From Kappaphycus alvarezii (lineage: Eukaryota > Rhodophyta > Florideophyceae > Gigartinales > Solieriaceae): a stretch of 64,000 nt of DNA. Below are positions 20,301 to 33,358 of the stretch, piece by piece; the stretch's first letter is position 1, and each line of letters begins with the position of its first letter. The notes under the pieces were generated by a model that worked only from the letters and a program-made list of their open reading frames with translations, ran no database searches and had not been told where the DNA came from. The DNA lies in NCBI GenBank assembly GCA_002205965.3, contig NADL03000626.1, positions 558,001 through 622,000 of the forward strand, read 5' to 3'. Made by a program: the position numbers and the translations under genes.

Positions 20301-23300
20301 CTTTCCTTTCTGGGCACAACATCAAACACAGTTGCTCGAGCAAGATTGCGATTGCTTGTGCGTCCTTTCGTTTTCTTGCAGCTGTCAATTCTGAGACACA
20401 AGCGGAGACGACGGCAGTTACCATGGATCCAGTGAAGAGGAAGTCCCTCGATAGTAAAATGTCACAAAGCTGCGAACTACAGTCATCAGTTAGTTTTGTC
20501 CTCAAAGATATCAACTTTCGAACACATATGTACGCGCGCTGCAGAGACCGGATCAGCGTGTAATTATCAACTTTGAAAAGACGCTCCCTTAGAGACGATC
20601 TTTGTGACGGAATTGCTTCCAAAGTTTGTCGCAGGAGGGAAAGGAGTCGCTTAAGGGAGTAGCCCTCCATGAAGTTGACAAGTCGAAGGGAACATTCCGC
20701 ATTTGCCTCGCACATAATTAGCCTTTCCGCACGGGAACGAATGAGCGCTGCCAGGCGAGGAAGGAATTTTTTGGCTATCAGATAGAGGCGGTGAGTCGGC
20801 GACGACAACGTTGCTTCCAGAAGGTCGAAGAACTCCTTTGACTTCTCTCCAACATCAGCTCCAAGATGAAGCGCGGGACCTGTTAGTACGTCCAAGAGCT
20901 GCAATTCCAAGGTTTCCTCTTGTCCGCAGATAAGTTCCAAGAGCGCACAAGCTTCTTTCCGTACAGTGGTGCACGGTGTGAATAACATCAACCGAACAAC
21001 CCAGTTATCCTCTTCTATGGACAATTTTCGTAAATGGTGGTTACTTGCCTCAACTGTCGCAAGTCGACGCACTTGTTCGATTCCTCTCCCTGAGTTCCGC
21101 CATCTTTCAAAGCACGTTTTCATATGCGCCTTTTGAATTACTGATTCTCCACCATGCTGCTCTTGTCCTTTTGCTCACATTCTTTGCTTCTCTCTTTCAT
21201 TCCTGCAATCCACGAGGATTGATCTAATTTCCCTTGAAGCCACTTCTCGACGTCTGCACTCAATAATTTTGAGTCGTGATAGTTTTCAAGCGTGTTATTG
21301 ATCGCACGTATATCAATTCCTCCACATTGTCGATGCTCACTAATGTTCGCCTCGTCGTCAGATAAATGGCCATCAACTGCAGTTCCTATGCTTGATGGAG
21401 CGCCAGAGCCCGATACCACATCTGAGCCCGGCCGCAAACCTACTTGACGGCGTTCATCGAATCGAATATTTTCACGAGTGCCCCTGAGATGCTGATTCTC
21501 GGAAAGAGTCTGGACAGCGTTCCCCACTACAAGATTCCCACCACCTGTCGCAGCCCTGATATCTTCTAGATTCTCCATCCGTCTTGGCGGTTCACCAGAT
21601 ACAATAGACCGATCACTCGTACTCAAGTCTCCGTCTCGAGTACTTCTCGCAAGTGCAATGTGATTTGTCCTGTCCAAATACTCGTTCTCTGTTTCACTGC
21701 TCTCCGAAGCCTGCGCCGGCACTCCATCATTGCTGACAGCGTCTGTTGCGCTACCACCTTCTGCGACAGAAGCATTATCAATAACAGTCAACTCCGAATC
21801 AACACGCATTAGTCGAAGGGCTACTCTAAGACAAGGTAAAATAATACTTTCCGACACCGATGAGCATGTCAATGCGTTCTTGGACGCCTTAAATAGTATT
21901 CGAATTACCAATTTCAGGCGTTCCTCCCAGCAGCTGTCATCTAACGTAGCGGTTGTTTCCAGAATTGACATTTCGAACCTGGCGACGGAGTGAGAGTCCA
22001 CAGTTTCAAATGAATCAATGCAGAACTCAATCTTGCGAGCCAACTCTGCACAAACAAGCTGTGTTGCGTGAAGATTGTCATTCACAAGGTATGTAATCAA
22101 ATCGCGAATGTTCTTTCGCACCTCTCCCCTCTCGCATAACGAACATACGAGAATCATCTCTTTCGCAATGTCTGAACTCTGAATGGCGGACGTCACGGGC
22201 CATCCTTTCTCATCATTGCTTGCAAAATGACGACACACTTGGAAATAAAGGCTTGAGTACATCCGTAGCACACTGTCCGTTGCCCAGGTAATGAATTCCA
22301 CTCTTCGTTCCGGAGAGAGGCAAAATCTCGTGTTCTGCTCACTGAACACTCATTAGCAATGTCATTTGCGTACTGCAACCTACTGCCGCCGACACTGTTT
22401 GCGTACCGAACCAACTCAGCTCGCGTCAGTGTTAGCACCCGTACTCCCCTACTCATTGTCGAAAACACAGAGCGACATTCCTTGGAGTAAGTCCCTGCCA
22501 ATGCCGTCGTTGATTTGCTGATAGTTCCGCCGTGGATGCTAGACAATTTTGACTGGTCATGTCGTCCTCTATTCGCAGGAGATGCTAGTCCAGAACCTGT
22601 CTGATTGTTTTGATCTCTTTCACTGGGATCTGCTGAACCATTGCTCTCCGCAATGACATCATCAGTGACGCTTACGCCACCATGTGTAGAGTTTGCAGCT
22701 TCCTCGATCTCCTGAGATGCGTGCCCCTGCTCCAAAAGTGCCTCCAGTACAGCAATTTCCGAGCGAGGCGCTACGGAGTCAAGTATGTCGGCGAGCCCCC
22801 CCTTCCGGCAAACAGACGGGTGCGATCTTTAGCTTCTTCTGTCGGCACACCAGAGTTTAACGACCGTATCATGGACGACCTCAAGTTGATCAATTGATCC
22901 ATGCATCGGTGAACATTTCCAGCTTCCTTTTCGATGATCCTTGAAGCCCTTTTCCGATCTTCTTCATTCGAAATGCGTTCGGCGACAAACGTCGGTCGGC
23001 CAGTCACAGAAAATTCGAATCGTCCATGCTTGCAATACCCGCATTCGTTACACAAGAAGCCGTCAAGGTTCTCATAATTAATATTTCGGCATTGGCGGCA
23101 CTGATAGGCATTCTCATGGCAATTCCTGCATATGCCGTGACGATCGGTGACTGAACGGGAGCATCTTGGGCACTGCAAGTTGTCAACTATACCAGAGGAT
23201 GAATTTGTTCGCCTTCCTTGACCCGCAGAACTAACACTGTCGTGTTTTGGGAATCTCTGGAGGCTGAGGAAACCTCAGGGACCTTGTGAAATTCGACAAA

Positions 23301-26300
23301 GTGCAGCTTGATGTTTGCGGCCGCAACGGGTACAAGTAGCTCCACACAAGCCTCACATGATGTGGGTCCGAGCTCAATCGTTCGTAACTTTCGCCACGGA
23401 TGGTTCGCACTCTTTAACTCAGCAGCGTCAGACACAGTTCTTGATGAGTACAGTACATCGATAGACTTCACTCTCCGACTGCGTCGTGGGTCAATTACCT
23501 TGACGGATACTGCCGACACTTCTTGTGTGGAGAGCAGTCGGTGCATGATCGCACAATCGGTATATTTTGTCTCCGCTCTGATTGTGTCCAGTCTACATTC
23601 TTTCTTTTCCGATGACTCGCACATCGATGCTGAACAGGCCATGCACGGATCTGATTCAAGGAAGTAACCATGAATATCCAGTGATCCCGACAAGCGTACA
23701 TATAAACGGGCATTAGGGTGCGAAACTAAAAGGCCGCACCTTTGTCGCAATGATGTCGTTAATGAGAGAGCCATCCTAGTAACCAAAGATTCGCTTTGCA
23801 TTCCGAAAAGGTCATGCTGACAACAAAGGACGAAAAATCGGAGGCAGTCCACAAAACCATCGGCTAGCTCTCCCGCAAACGGCATCAACTCTATCCCCGC
23901 TGTTAGAATCCCATCGATTAAATTGATAAAGGACTGATCATGTTCTCCTTTGCCAGCCCTTAGTATTCCTGCAATCAAGACGTGAGAGGCAGCAATTCTT
24001 GCGGCTTTACCTGGGATTTCAGCATAACTTCATGTACCAAGAAATCAAGCAATTGGCCATCCTTTCCATGGAAAACGAATTTGCTAACCTGCTTGTTCTC
24101 TTGGGCCGCTCGCAACAGATCATTTAGAACATTACCACTTCAAGATCCCCGTTGCCGTCCCCAGTATCTTGTGAATCGCTTTCTGCGCCGTTAATATGCT
24201 GTACTCCAAGATCGCCCAAGGAAAGACCTTTCACAACTCGAAGTGCCATCTCAGCCGATACAGCGACTCCAGCAGATAGCAGCTGCAAGGCGTGGACTCG
24301 GATCTGGCCTTCGAAGGCCTCTGCAGCATCACTAATGTGCGACAAAATGCCTTCATTCCCAAGCACAAAGCGCCTCCAAGTCGCCGGGTGACGTTCACTC
24401 GCTTTACGCAGATTCGCCATAATCCCCGCCATTTCAAGCGCTCGGCCATAGTCAAAAACCAACTCTGCAGTGATTCCAGGGTCCTCCGCTATTTCTTTCA
24501 GACGCCGGCATTGCTCATCGTACATATGTTTGTCAGTATGTCATGAAGCACTTCAGAGTCATCGAAAGTCAGTGTCGAAAGAAGCCGTGTTGCCGCGATT
24601 GAACACTCTCTGAATAAAGAGCTGTCCTGGAGGTTCTCACTCGTGGATTCACTAATGTTGATAATGTCGCAAAGCAGGTACCGAGGAAATTGCAGCATTT
24701 GCTCAGATATTGACGCACTGGCAGCTGACTTGAAGCAGTATTCCAGGACATCTAAAACCGATGCGAGGATAGTCAAGAGTAGACTGTTACAATCTCCGAT
24801 CTCCTCACCGGAATGGAACATTCCATTCATGTCAAGGCATGCCTGAGGCTCACTTTTTCAGGAAGTACATCATACGAAAGTCCAGCAACTGGTTCGTTCC
24901 AAAGATCTGAAGATACTAAATTTCGCTAGAGCTTCAGAGGATGGTACAAATATGCCCGTATTCACCCCCTGGACAGCTTCTCCATGTACCGATGCATGCT
25001 TGTCAAAGAGAAAGCAAAGCTGACGGAATCTTGTGGAATGAAGGAGCACAGGTGCGGTACTGCCGCGAGCGCAGAGAATTATGCGCAAAAATAAAAACAA
25101 ACTATGAGCACACCTAGGAGAGGCCGATAGAGTCGCCCTTCTCGTATAGCACAGTCAAGTTCATACCCATACCGCTCACAGGATTCGCTGAACGACTTGG
25201 GAATGACGACTCGAAAAGAATTTTGAGGCGTGTTGCCCTTAGCTCCACTGGGCATTTTCTGCCAACGAGCTGAACAATTGTTTCTGCGCCATCCAAATAC
25301 CGCCAATGGAGCGACCATCTTCCTCAGCTGTTACATCCATCAAAAGTCTGTCAAAGACGAGGCCGACCTTCTTTGGATGGATATCAGGGCTGGCGACGCT
25401 TCCTTCTCGCTAAGGTCGTCTTCTTCTGATCCTTCCTCATTGACAGTCCCTCGCAACAAAAGGTGCTGCTCATTATGGGAGTTTTGAAAGGAAAGATTTG
25501 GTTTTCGAAGGCAAGTCGTGCAAAGATCGAAATCATCACAATCGGTGCAATGCCACCATTCCTGGTCACAAACTTCCCCACAACTGTCACATCTGTAAGC
25601 CCATCTTTGGGAGCTATCTGCGTCCTCATTTGCGTCGTCAACATTCGTCTCGGCTGATGATGTAGCATTCTCGGGAAAGTTGGCCCTGTCACTTCTTTGA
25701 CGTAAGAGATCGCAAGAATTGATTCAAATGGAGAGCCAGCGGCCTCCGCTGCAGCTGCCGGTGAATCACACAATTCAATTAGTCTCTGGCTGATGTATAG
25801 CCGTAGTTTTTGATCCAAATCCACCATCATCGCTACAAAGCACATAGTCATCATCTCACTGTGCTCTTTATCTTGTCGAGAAGAGCTTCGTTGATTGATA
25901 TGCTTACGGCATAAAGTAGAAATATATCCACGATATTCACAGCAGCCCGGTTTGAAGATCTCAAAAGCATCCTGCCCTCCAAACCCATGCTGAGGACAGC
26001 CCTGAACAAAACGAGAACTACTGATGAGTTCGGCATTGATTCTGAGAAACATTTTGCCCACTTTGGAGAATCAAATTTCCCATCAGAACATCCCGCAATG
26101 ATCAAAGACCGAGCGATACCACCGACAGCGAACAGAGAACGCTCAATGTCGTTTATGCGCATGGGCACTCCACAAGTGCGAATGGATTCAATTACGTTGT
26201 TCGAGCTTACTTTCCAAGCCTTTGTAATCAGTTCCGCCGCCCTCGTTTCAGTCTGCGATTCCTCCGACCCATCGGATTCTCCCCTACAAAGTCGCAGACA

Positions 26301-29300
26301 CGGCTTTAGAAGCCGATCAAGAAAATGAGAATCCCGCGAAACAGAACCTTCAAATGTAGACGACCAGAGATTATTAATCATCATCAGGAAATCGGTACTT
26401 TCAGAGGCAGCAAAAAAAAGTTGCCATCAATAATGTTGAGAACAGTAAGTAAAGCTGCTTGCTCGTTTGTGTTGCTCCTGGCGCCCTCATCCGAGTCATC
26501 TACAACACGAGGTGACTTATACACTCGCTGGACAACATCAGCCACATCTTTCTGCTTCTTTCTCAGTTCATCATAACGTCTCAACTTTTCGTTTTCGTAA
26601 ACTAATTTGCGCTCAGTGAACTCAATATGGCTCACCGCATACAGTTCAAGTGAATCAACAGCAGCATACCCATCTCCACTTGCCCGACCATGGCGCAATG
26701 TGCGGCGAGGAGTTAACTCGAAAGGAACTCTTTGCGGGGATGCCGTGCTCTCTGGCACAGTAAACGGCACGTCCAACCATCGCTTCATACCGTTCTTGGA
26801 CTTCCACCGGACCAGTCTTCCAAATACCTTAACCTCAGCAGGAACGCGGTTCCGTGACCTGTCTGTGCCTCCAAATCGAAGTCTGGCACCAACGAGGACG
26901 ATCGCTCGGTTTTCTACGGTGGCAACAAACTTAAAGGGTTCGTTCTCCTTCGGACTCACCACGCAATCACCACCCCTCCAGCGAGCGTTACTGCCATCCT
27001 TTCGTAAATTGCGTCAGATCGCCGTTCAGTTCCAGACGCTTCTATCGCGATGTGGTCAGAAACAAGGCGACATTTCTCAAAAAAGCCGATAGAACTTGGC
27101 ACAGTGCTGTTTCCGGGATAGGCACTGTTGCTCCCATGGTTCGACCTCATAGCCCGAATCCTTTGCCGTTCTGCAATTCCAGACAAAATAGACTGCTCTG
27201 GAACTTGAGGGCGAGGATTATCATGAGCAATATCGATGCGATGCAGACTTCCGTCATCCAGTGCAAGGAACCCACCCCTTATTCGAGGAAGCCCGGCAAT
27301 TGAAAACGATGAATATGCTGAAATGCCTCTGACTCCAGCTGACGGGCTTCCACTGAAATATTGAATATGAAGCGTCTTGTGGAAGAGATCTCCATGACAC
27401 CACTTGCCTTTAAAGTCTGGCCTTGGTGAAAGAACAAAAAACTCATTTCTGCTCCGGGGATGGGCCGAAGTTGTGCTCGCAACCCGCAGGTAGTGCATCT
27501 TTAAACAAACGTAACCAGCGCACCGCACCCTCTGCCTTACCTCCGCAGACACGAGTGCTACTGAGAGAAAGAGCAAGTGCCCGTCGCGGAACGTAAAGGC
27601 GAGCACAGATTCAGCGGAATGGTACGTGAGCCCGGTAATTGGCGATTCAGACACCTCCCCTTTAACGCAGTCCGCAATATTGCACAAGAAAACGAAAGAG
27701 GTGCTCACCTCGTTTTTCCCGGCTTGGGACAAATGCAAAGTTCCATCGGACATGAGAATACAGAAAAACGCAGTTGAGCAGTTGATGATAGCTCAATGCG
27801 ATCAATAAAAGCATTCCATTAATGGTAGCTGGCTTCGGCGGACCCTCCGAAGATCGCCCTGTGTCTGCCTGATCAAAGGGAAGCTCGATTTCTTTGCTAG
27901 GGTTGGTACACAAACAAAGAATTTTGGACAAAATACATCACGGGAGACGTCGAACAGCTTAATAAAGTTTGAAGTAGTTACAAGAATCGATGTACTTCTG
28001 CCCTCAGCCCAAGATGCACTGAGCAGCTCGTTCCGTCCATGACTACCGGAGTAGTCATGGAGGCCCAGCTCAATTTCACTTTGATTCCAACGCCATGTAC
28101 CGTTCTTGACTTCTCTAGAAAGGATGCTCACTTTTTCCTTGCCAGCAACCAAGAGAATGTTTCCATTTGCCGGGTGAAACTCCAAGAACATAACATGGAA
28201 AGAATTGAGGTTGCTGGGTAGTCCACAATCGCCCCTTTGCGGAACTTCCGCTGCTATGTTCGAGTGCCTCTCGTGCATCGATGAACTCTATGACACCTGA
28301 CTTCTTACAAGCAGCAATAACTTTGCGACCTGGAGAAAAAGAAATCAGAGATTCGATGAAGTAATCAGGGCTGGAAAGGCACTTGGCCTTGGCATATCCA
28401 GGCTACCCGGTTTGTGTACTTTTGTTACCACTGCCAATTTAGTTGCAGTGGGAATTCCGCAAAAGCTGCCTGTCGAAGTGCTGTCAATCATCTGCTTCTC
28501 GAAATCTTGCAGGGGTTGAACACTGCATGTTGGCTCTTTTCGTATCTGCTCACAATCCAGTCCAGCAACAAGGTGCAATGCTGCAGAGACTAAGGATGCG
28601 GTTCGAGATGCAGATTTGACAATACTCTCGAAAGAATGCTGTATGCTAGAAACGCCGCATTTTCCGGAATGTCGAACGCGATCGCGGGCGACTTTGATCT
28701 CAGATATGAGGAGATCAAGAAGCTTGGTGTCAATAAGTGTATCAAGACCTTTAGAAGACGATGCCTCCTGCGTGCTTCGATTTGCAATGCCCGTTTTCTT
28801 GTGAACAGCCGAGTTTCCCACTGTCGAGGAACTTAGACATTGACAAGGTCGTCTTTTCCGACTCCGTCTTGACACTGAATGTATATGACTATCCTGAGGA
28901 TTACCGCCGCACCGTCTCCGTCCTCCGAAGCCGACATTGCGTTTGATGTATTTTCTTGTTGCGGGTCAGATCCTGCCCCGCAATCACAAAAGAATCTGCT
29001 AAACTTGCTGTAAGCAAGCTCACACCCTTCGTGACAAACACGGGCACACACCGAACAAACTCCTTCTGACCCCGCGAGTTCGCATGTGTAGCAAAAATAC
29101 CAGTGCTGTTCAACAAACTGGCTCCCGGTTGTTGTATAAGTACACAATGATGACTTTGTAGAATCTTCAAGCGCAGACCACACATCACTCGAGTTGTCTG
29201 CGGAGGTAATTTGTTGCTCTCCAGTAGTCAAATCTACTTTCCGGCTCTCTTCATCCATCGCAAGCGATGACTTCGCACCTTTTGCGTTGGGGCTTGCTGT

Positions 29301-32300
29301 CCGATCAAGGGAATCATCAAAAAACGAAGAGCGAGTTCCATAGATTCCAACGAGAAAGCTGTCAAGCAACACACATAAAAGCAGGATAATCTGCTTCGAA
29401 GTTGAGTCTGACGTGCCGTTTCTAAAAGAGGACACTATTGTCTCTAGTGAGTCGACGGTCAGCTCAAATATCTCACATTCCAACAGGCTAGGACGGGATT
29501 GTTCCTTCATGGATCGACAAAGGCGACCGTCGCATATCGACAACCGAACTGCAAAGTTCAAAAGTCTCACTCGACTCTCCACAATGCTGTCCTCATTCTT
29601 TTCGAATAGCTCACGTGTCGCTGCAAATGCCTTGCGCAGTATCCTCGACGGCTCTGGACCGCTCTCATTTCCTATTACTTTGTCAAAGACCGTGAGAACA
29701 GCGTCATTCAAAGTTGCGGATTGCATTACTGAACGCCTAACCAACTTAATCGAAAAGTCATCAATGTCCTCCAAAACTAGTTGACTCAAACTTCTGAAAA
29801 TCGTTCGCTGCCAGATTAAAGAGGCTTCACATGCTTCCGTGAGCGCCAATATTGATTCTGCATGAGATGACACCGCCACAGCGGAATCATCTGCTGGAAT
29901 CAGCAGCTTTGACAATATTTCATTGAATGAGGTGTCTGAAGAATGTTCTCCCAAAAGTTCGGTTATTTCCTTGCTAAATTGGCTGCCCAATTTGTCACGA
30001 GAAAGAGAGGCTTCGAGACCGGAGATGTCATAACCATCATCTTTGCTACTGTCCCTGGCAAATTTACAGAGAAGATGGATGGCCGCATTTGAAGAAGACC
30101 CAAAGCTCACCACTCTTTTGAATCCACAAAACCTCGCAATGAAAATCACTGCCTCCTCTATGCTTCTCTCGTCTTCTCCAATTTCCGGAAATCCAAGACG
30201 AAGAAGTTGTTTCAGAAAAGCTAACATAGACTGCGCTAGCGGCAAGAAGGGATCCGGCAAAAATAGCAGCACCTGCGCAATGTCAACGGCTAAATGCCGT
30301 ACCAAACCAATTTGCTGTGAGTCGAGGCGATTTAGGATATGAATTGCGGATAGCATTACATCACCCAGAAGATTTGCTGATTGCAATGGTTCCGTGCTTC
30401 TTACATAGCTCATTCCAAGTCGCAAAAAGGCTGCAGAGATTTGCTCCTTTGAGATTCCCCTCGACACCGGGAAACAATGAACATGTCGTTTTGGTTTTGC
30501 CTCGCGTTTATCCAGGGCAAATGCCTTTTGAAACGATCTTTGCAACGCATTAAAATTACTCGCGATGTCGTCATAAGTGTGGTCTGATGCAATACTCCTT
30601 ACATTTCTCACAATATGTATCAATAACGATTCAAGTCCATACCCTGAAACCGCCTTTGGCCGATCCCTTTGAGACAAGTATTGAGGATGTGACAGTGCTA
30701 AGCACTCCGCAGTATACAATAACGTTATTGAACCTTGTTTCCTTGCTTCTAGCCTCCTGTGAACGTAAGCGTAAAAGTCTTGCGAATCAAGAGCCTTCAT
30801 GCAAACGAAAGGCGCGCAGAGAGGGCCCCCGCTTTGGTCGCGGCTAGAAGGCCGGAGCCCATGAAAAGTGTAGTTCGCCATCTGCGAAAGAACAGACATT
30901 GACTTGTGAAGAAGACTGCAAGACCAAAGGATATGGTAGTACACTTTCTCAGTTCGATTGAGCCTTACGTTTGGCTGTTGCGAAGCAGAAGCATCTTGAG
31001 GTAATGATGCTTTGGCAGCCAGAGAGTCCCAAGACCCCTTGGCTTTCTGGAAGCATATCCGGTCTGCTAACTCTATGACACCCTCCAAAAGCCGCAAAAC
31101 CAAGCTAAGCTTCTCCGTTGAACATCGCGAGGCAGGTTGAACGAAATCTTGCGCCTGATCCTCTGCAGCCTCCTCAGGATATGAGGGGTCTATCATGTTT
31201 TCCATGTCCCTATTGAATAACGCAGCGAATAAAACCCTGGCATTCTCAAAGCCATCGTTGACGCCAAGGGAAACCAGCACAGCATGACTCAGTAGTGTTA
31301 TGCATGACGCTCTGTATGCTAATGACGAGTCGCAAAATTGATTTTCCTGATGTTTCTTGATGGTCTCTGTAAGTACCTCGATAACCTCCGTCGCGTTCTC
31401 TTCAGTAATGTGATGCAGCAATAGGTTGAGGAGCGATTCAACTGGAAGACGGGATGCTCCATCTGTGCTTTGATCAAGCACCAAATCGTCATCTCGGTAC
31501 CCTTCGAGGAACACATCCAGAAGCGCTTTCACCGCTATTGCGTCGTACTTGCAGCTCAATACGCCTCTCAAGATCGGGTTCATTTTTCGGCAGGATGAGA
31601 CCAAGTTGGTAATGAGCGCAGACCACCGTGCGTCCCTCTCCTCTGCGGATAGGCTCGCTATGTCCTGGAGTAATAGAGGACCAAGAAGCGATCCGAAGTC
31701 CACCATTGCCGCGCGGAGTTCGTAACTGGCGGAGGAACTCCCCATAGAAAATAAGGCAGCACTTCTACACAAATTGAGGCAAAAAGCGGTCATGTCTAGG
31801 TCGGAATACCGCTGAAACGCTTCGGGCCGACTGATCCAATGCGCGAGTGTATCTAAAGCCAGTGCTCCGATTTCACGGTGTAACTCGATCCTATCCACAT
31901 GATCAACACCCGCCTCACTTGTTGAGCCTGCGGTGGCACTTGCGCCGAACCCATCTTTTGATCGCTGGTCGAAAACGTCTATCAGGAATGGTGGACTGTC
32001 AGGTCTGAGGTGAGAACCGTCTGAGGATGCATCAGACTCATCCGGCTGACCAATCAGGGTGCCATCAGATATAGAAACGACTGGTTCATCTGTAGATTCA
32101 GACCGGGATTGGCGTCCAGCTGACGCGAAGATACGAGATAACAGACCCATGATTCCGTCACCCTCACCAGCCCTCTCGGCATACTCCTCACAAGCCTGGT
32201 AGATAGTCCTCGCAGCGATGCGACCCTCATCACCATCCTCCTCTGCAGAAACTACGCGCTCTCCGAGGAAAGAGCGGGCTGCCTGAGATACGGCACCTGT

Positions 32301-33358
32301 CCCGATGGCCAGAGGTGGATTGACATTACCAGCAGTTTGCGTTCTTTGCTCAATCTTTTCCTCTTTCGAGCCCGATATTTCATTTCCATCACGACTAGGG
32401 GCTTCTCTCACCATATCTGTCTCTAGGACAACGTGCAACGTTGACAAAAGGGACAGTGCACCCTCAGCAGCCTCGTATCTCGCTCGCTACTCTCATATCG
32501 TTTTGCGGCCTTTATCATCCCGCCGAACAGTGCTGACAAAACGGAGGTTTTGGGCGCCGGTGAAATGCTGTTGCTCATGACAATACGGTTCGCGACATGA
32601 ATCCAGGTCATCGGTTCAATTTCCAAATGCTCGACAGCTATAGCACCAAGGTGCATAGCGCCTGCTACGAGAGCGGTACGGAGAGAATTAGACGAGAAAA
32701 ATGACAATGCTGGAGTGGCGTCAACTTTCTGAATCTCATACAAGGATGCTGCCAGAGTTAGCAGCCTCGTACTGATGGCGACAGCGGTTTCGCACGAGGC
32801 CTTAGAGGATACCGACTGGCGAGAGACGACTGCTAAGCAATGAGTAGCGACATCGCATAGGCGAAGAATCGCGTTGACAGCTTTAAGGAGGGAAAACTCA
32901 GTAGAACTTGAGCCAGACCGCAGTAGACGATGAAGAGCGCGACGACGAGCTGTGGTGCCAAGTTTGACACGAGCAAATTGCTTAATATCTCGAACCGGAA
33001 GCTGTGGTCTTTTCATAGCCAGGCAGCCCAGAAGCCGCTCGAGTGAGCTACAAGCGGTCTCTAACTCATGCGGACTCGACGGCAAGGCATCTGCTGCAGC
33101 GCGAGCCTCAGCGAGCATAAAGACGGAGGCGACCTGCGTGAGTGAGGTGCCAGTCGAGCCAATAACATCAGCGATGGGCTTGCGTTCGTTTGGGTTTGTC
33201 TTGATGTAAGATGAAAGCTGAACAGAAGTGCCATTGGCGAGAAGAATAGTAAGTGAGTCAACGGCCGCAGCGGCGAGCAGACGGCGAACGGCAGCGTGGT
33301 CAACGTTGGATTTGTCGTGGTAGTGGACCAAAACTCTCACCGCGAAGAGTTGTTCCAT
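17346..33358 (-). CDS. BIG: UBR4/BIG-type giant E3 ubiquitin ligase
   Basis: Homologue of plant BIG / animal UBR4, a ~5,000-residue N-recognin E3 that binds N-degrons through a UBR box and ubiquitinates via an atypical C-terminal hemiRING. The start at 33358 has a strong context (ACCATGG; MEQLFAVRV). The stop is TAA at 17348-17346 after EYLERSE. Order seen: helical-repeat N-terminus; UBR box (about 29.1-28.8 kb); beta-propeller-like part (28.3-27.0 kb, with VTTSNFIKLFDVSRD); a beta-sandwich-like block (GMKRWLDVPFTVPES, 26.8 kb); ZZ finger (25.6-25.4 kb); UBR4-signature Cys-rich block (23.18-22.96 kb); YRLSGLDGEATEP (19.8 kb); UZI region (18.57-18.16 kb). The total size fits the family. About fifteen or more changes of frame occur. 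Some fit introns, such as 32490-32423 (68 nt, GT..AG) and one near 28.35-28.30 kb with a TTTCTTTTTCTCCAG acceptor. Others, such as 19.76 kb, leave almost no room for one. Very few in-frame stops interrupt the frames, so I read it as a living gene. The span given includes introns. Confidence 0.93.
18160..18570 (-). other. C-terminal hemiRING/UZI region of BIG
   Basis: GPSCVVCGDGFRCRPKKRY at about 18565-18520 supplies the first Cys pair. After a frame change and a Gly/Ser-rich linker, CYTTVTHLNAIHMSCHKEAS and RRDEWDGAFLRNSHTKCNNL plus FPV follow at about 18310-18170. The H..CH..A..AD..EW.GA.LRN..CN.LFP pattern is that of the UBR4/BIG catalytic UZI module, so the ligase should be catalytically competent if the frames are joined by splicing. 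Confidence 0.88.
22960..23178 (-). other. UBR4/BIG signature Cys-rich block
   Basis: The frame reads CPRCSRSVTDRHGICRNCHE, then NAYQCRQCRNINYENLDGFL and CNECGYCKHGRFEF. This run of CxxC pairs is among the most conserved segments of the UBR4/BIG family, and it identified the gene beyond doubt. No break occurs inside the block. Confidence 0.92.
25448..25603 (-). other. ZZ-type zinc finger within BIG
   Basis: On the minus strand from 25603 the frame reads WAYRCDSCGEVCDQEWWHC, then TDCDDFDLCTTCLRKPN and a closing HNEQH: the C..C, C..C, C..C and H..H ligands of a ZZ finger. This frame differs from both flanking long frames, so splicing or frameshifts bracket it. I know this finger at this position from plant BIG rather than animal UBR4, which supports a plant-lineage host (inference). 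Confidence 0.85.
28835..29130 (-). other. UBR box (N-degron-binding zinc finger) of BIG/UBR4
   Basis: Residues read HWYFCYTCELAGSEGVCSVC, then ARVCHEGCELAYSKFSRFFC, then DCGAG: the Cys/His pattern of a UBR-type zinc finger (C..C, C..C, CH.GC/H, FFCDCG). After an Asp/Glu/Ser insert and a frame change near 28.89 kb, the final CQCL motif appears, as in plant BIG, where it closes the box. The His usual after CHEG is Cys here. The frame change could be a 38-nt intron (GTGCGG..TTCAG) or an indel. Confidence 0.9.
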
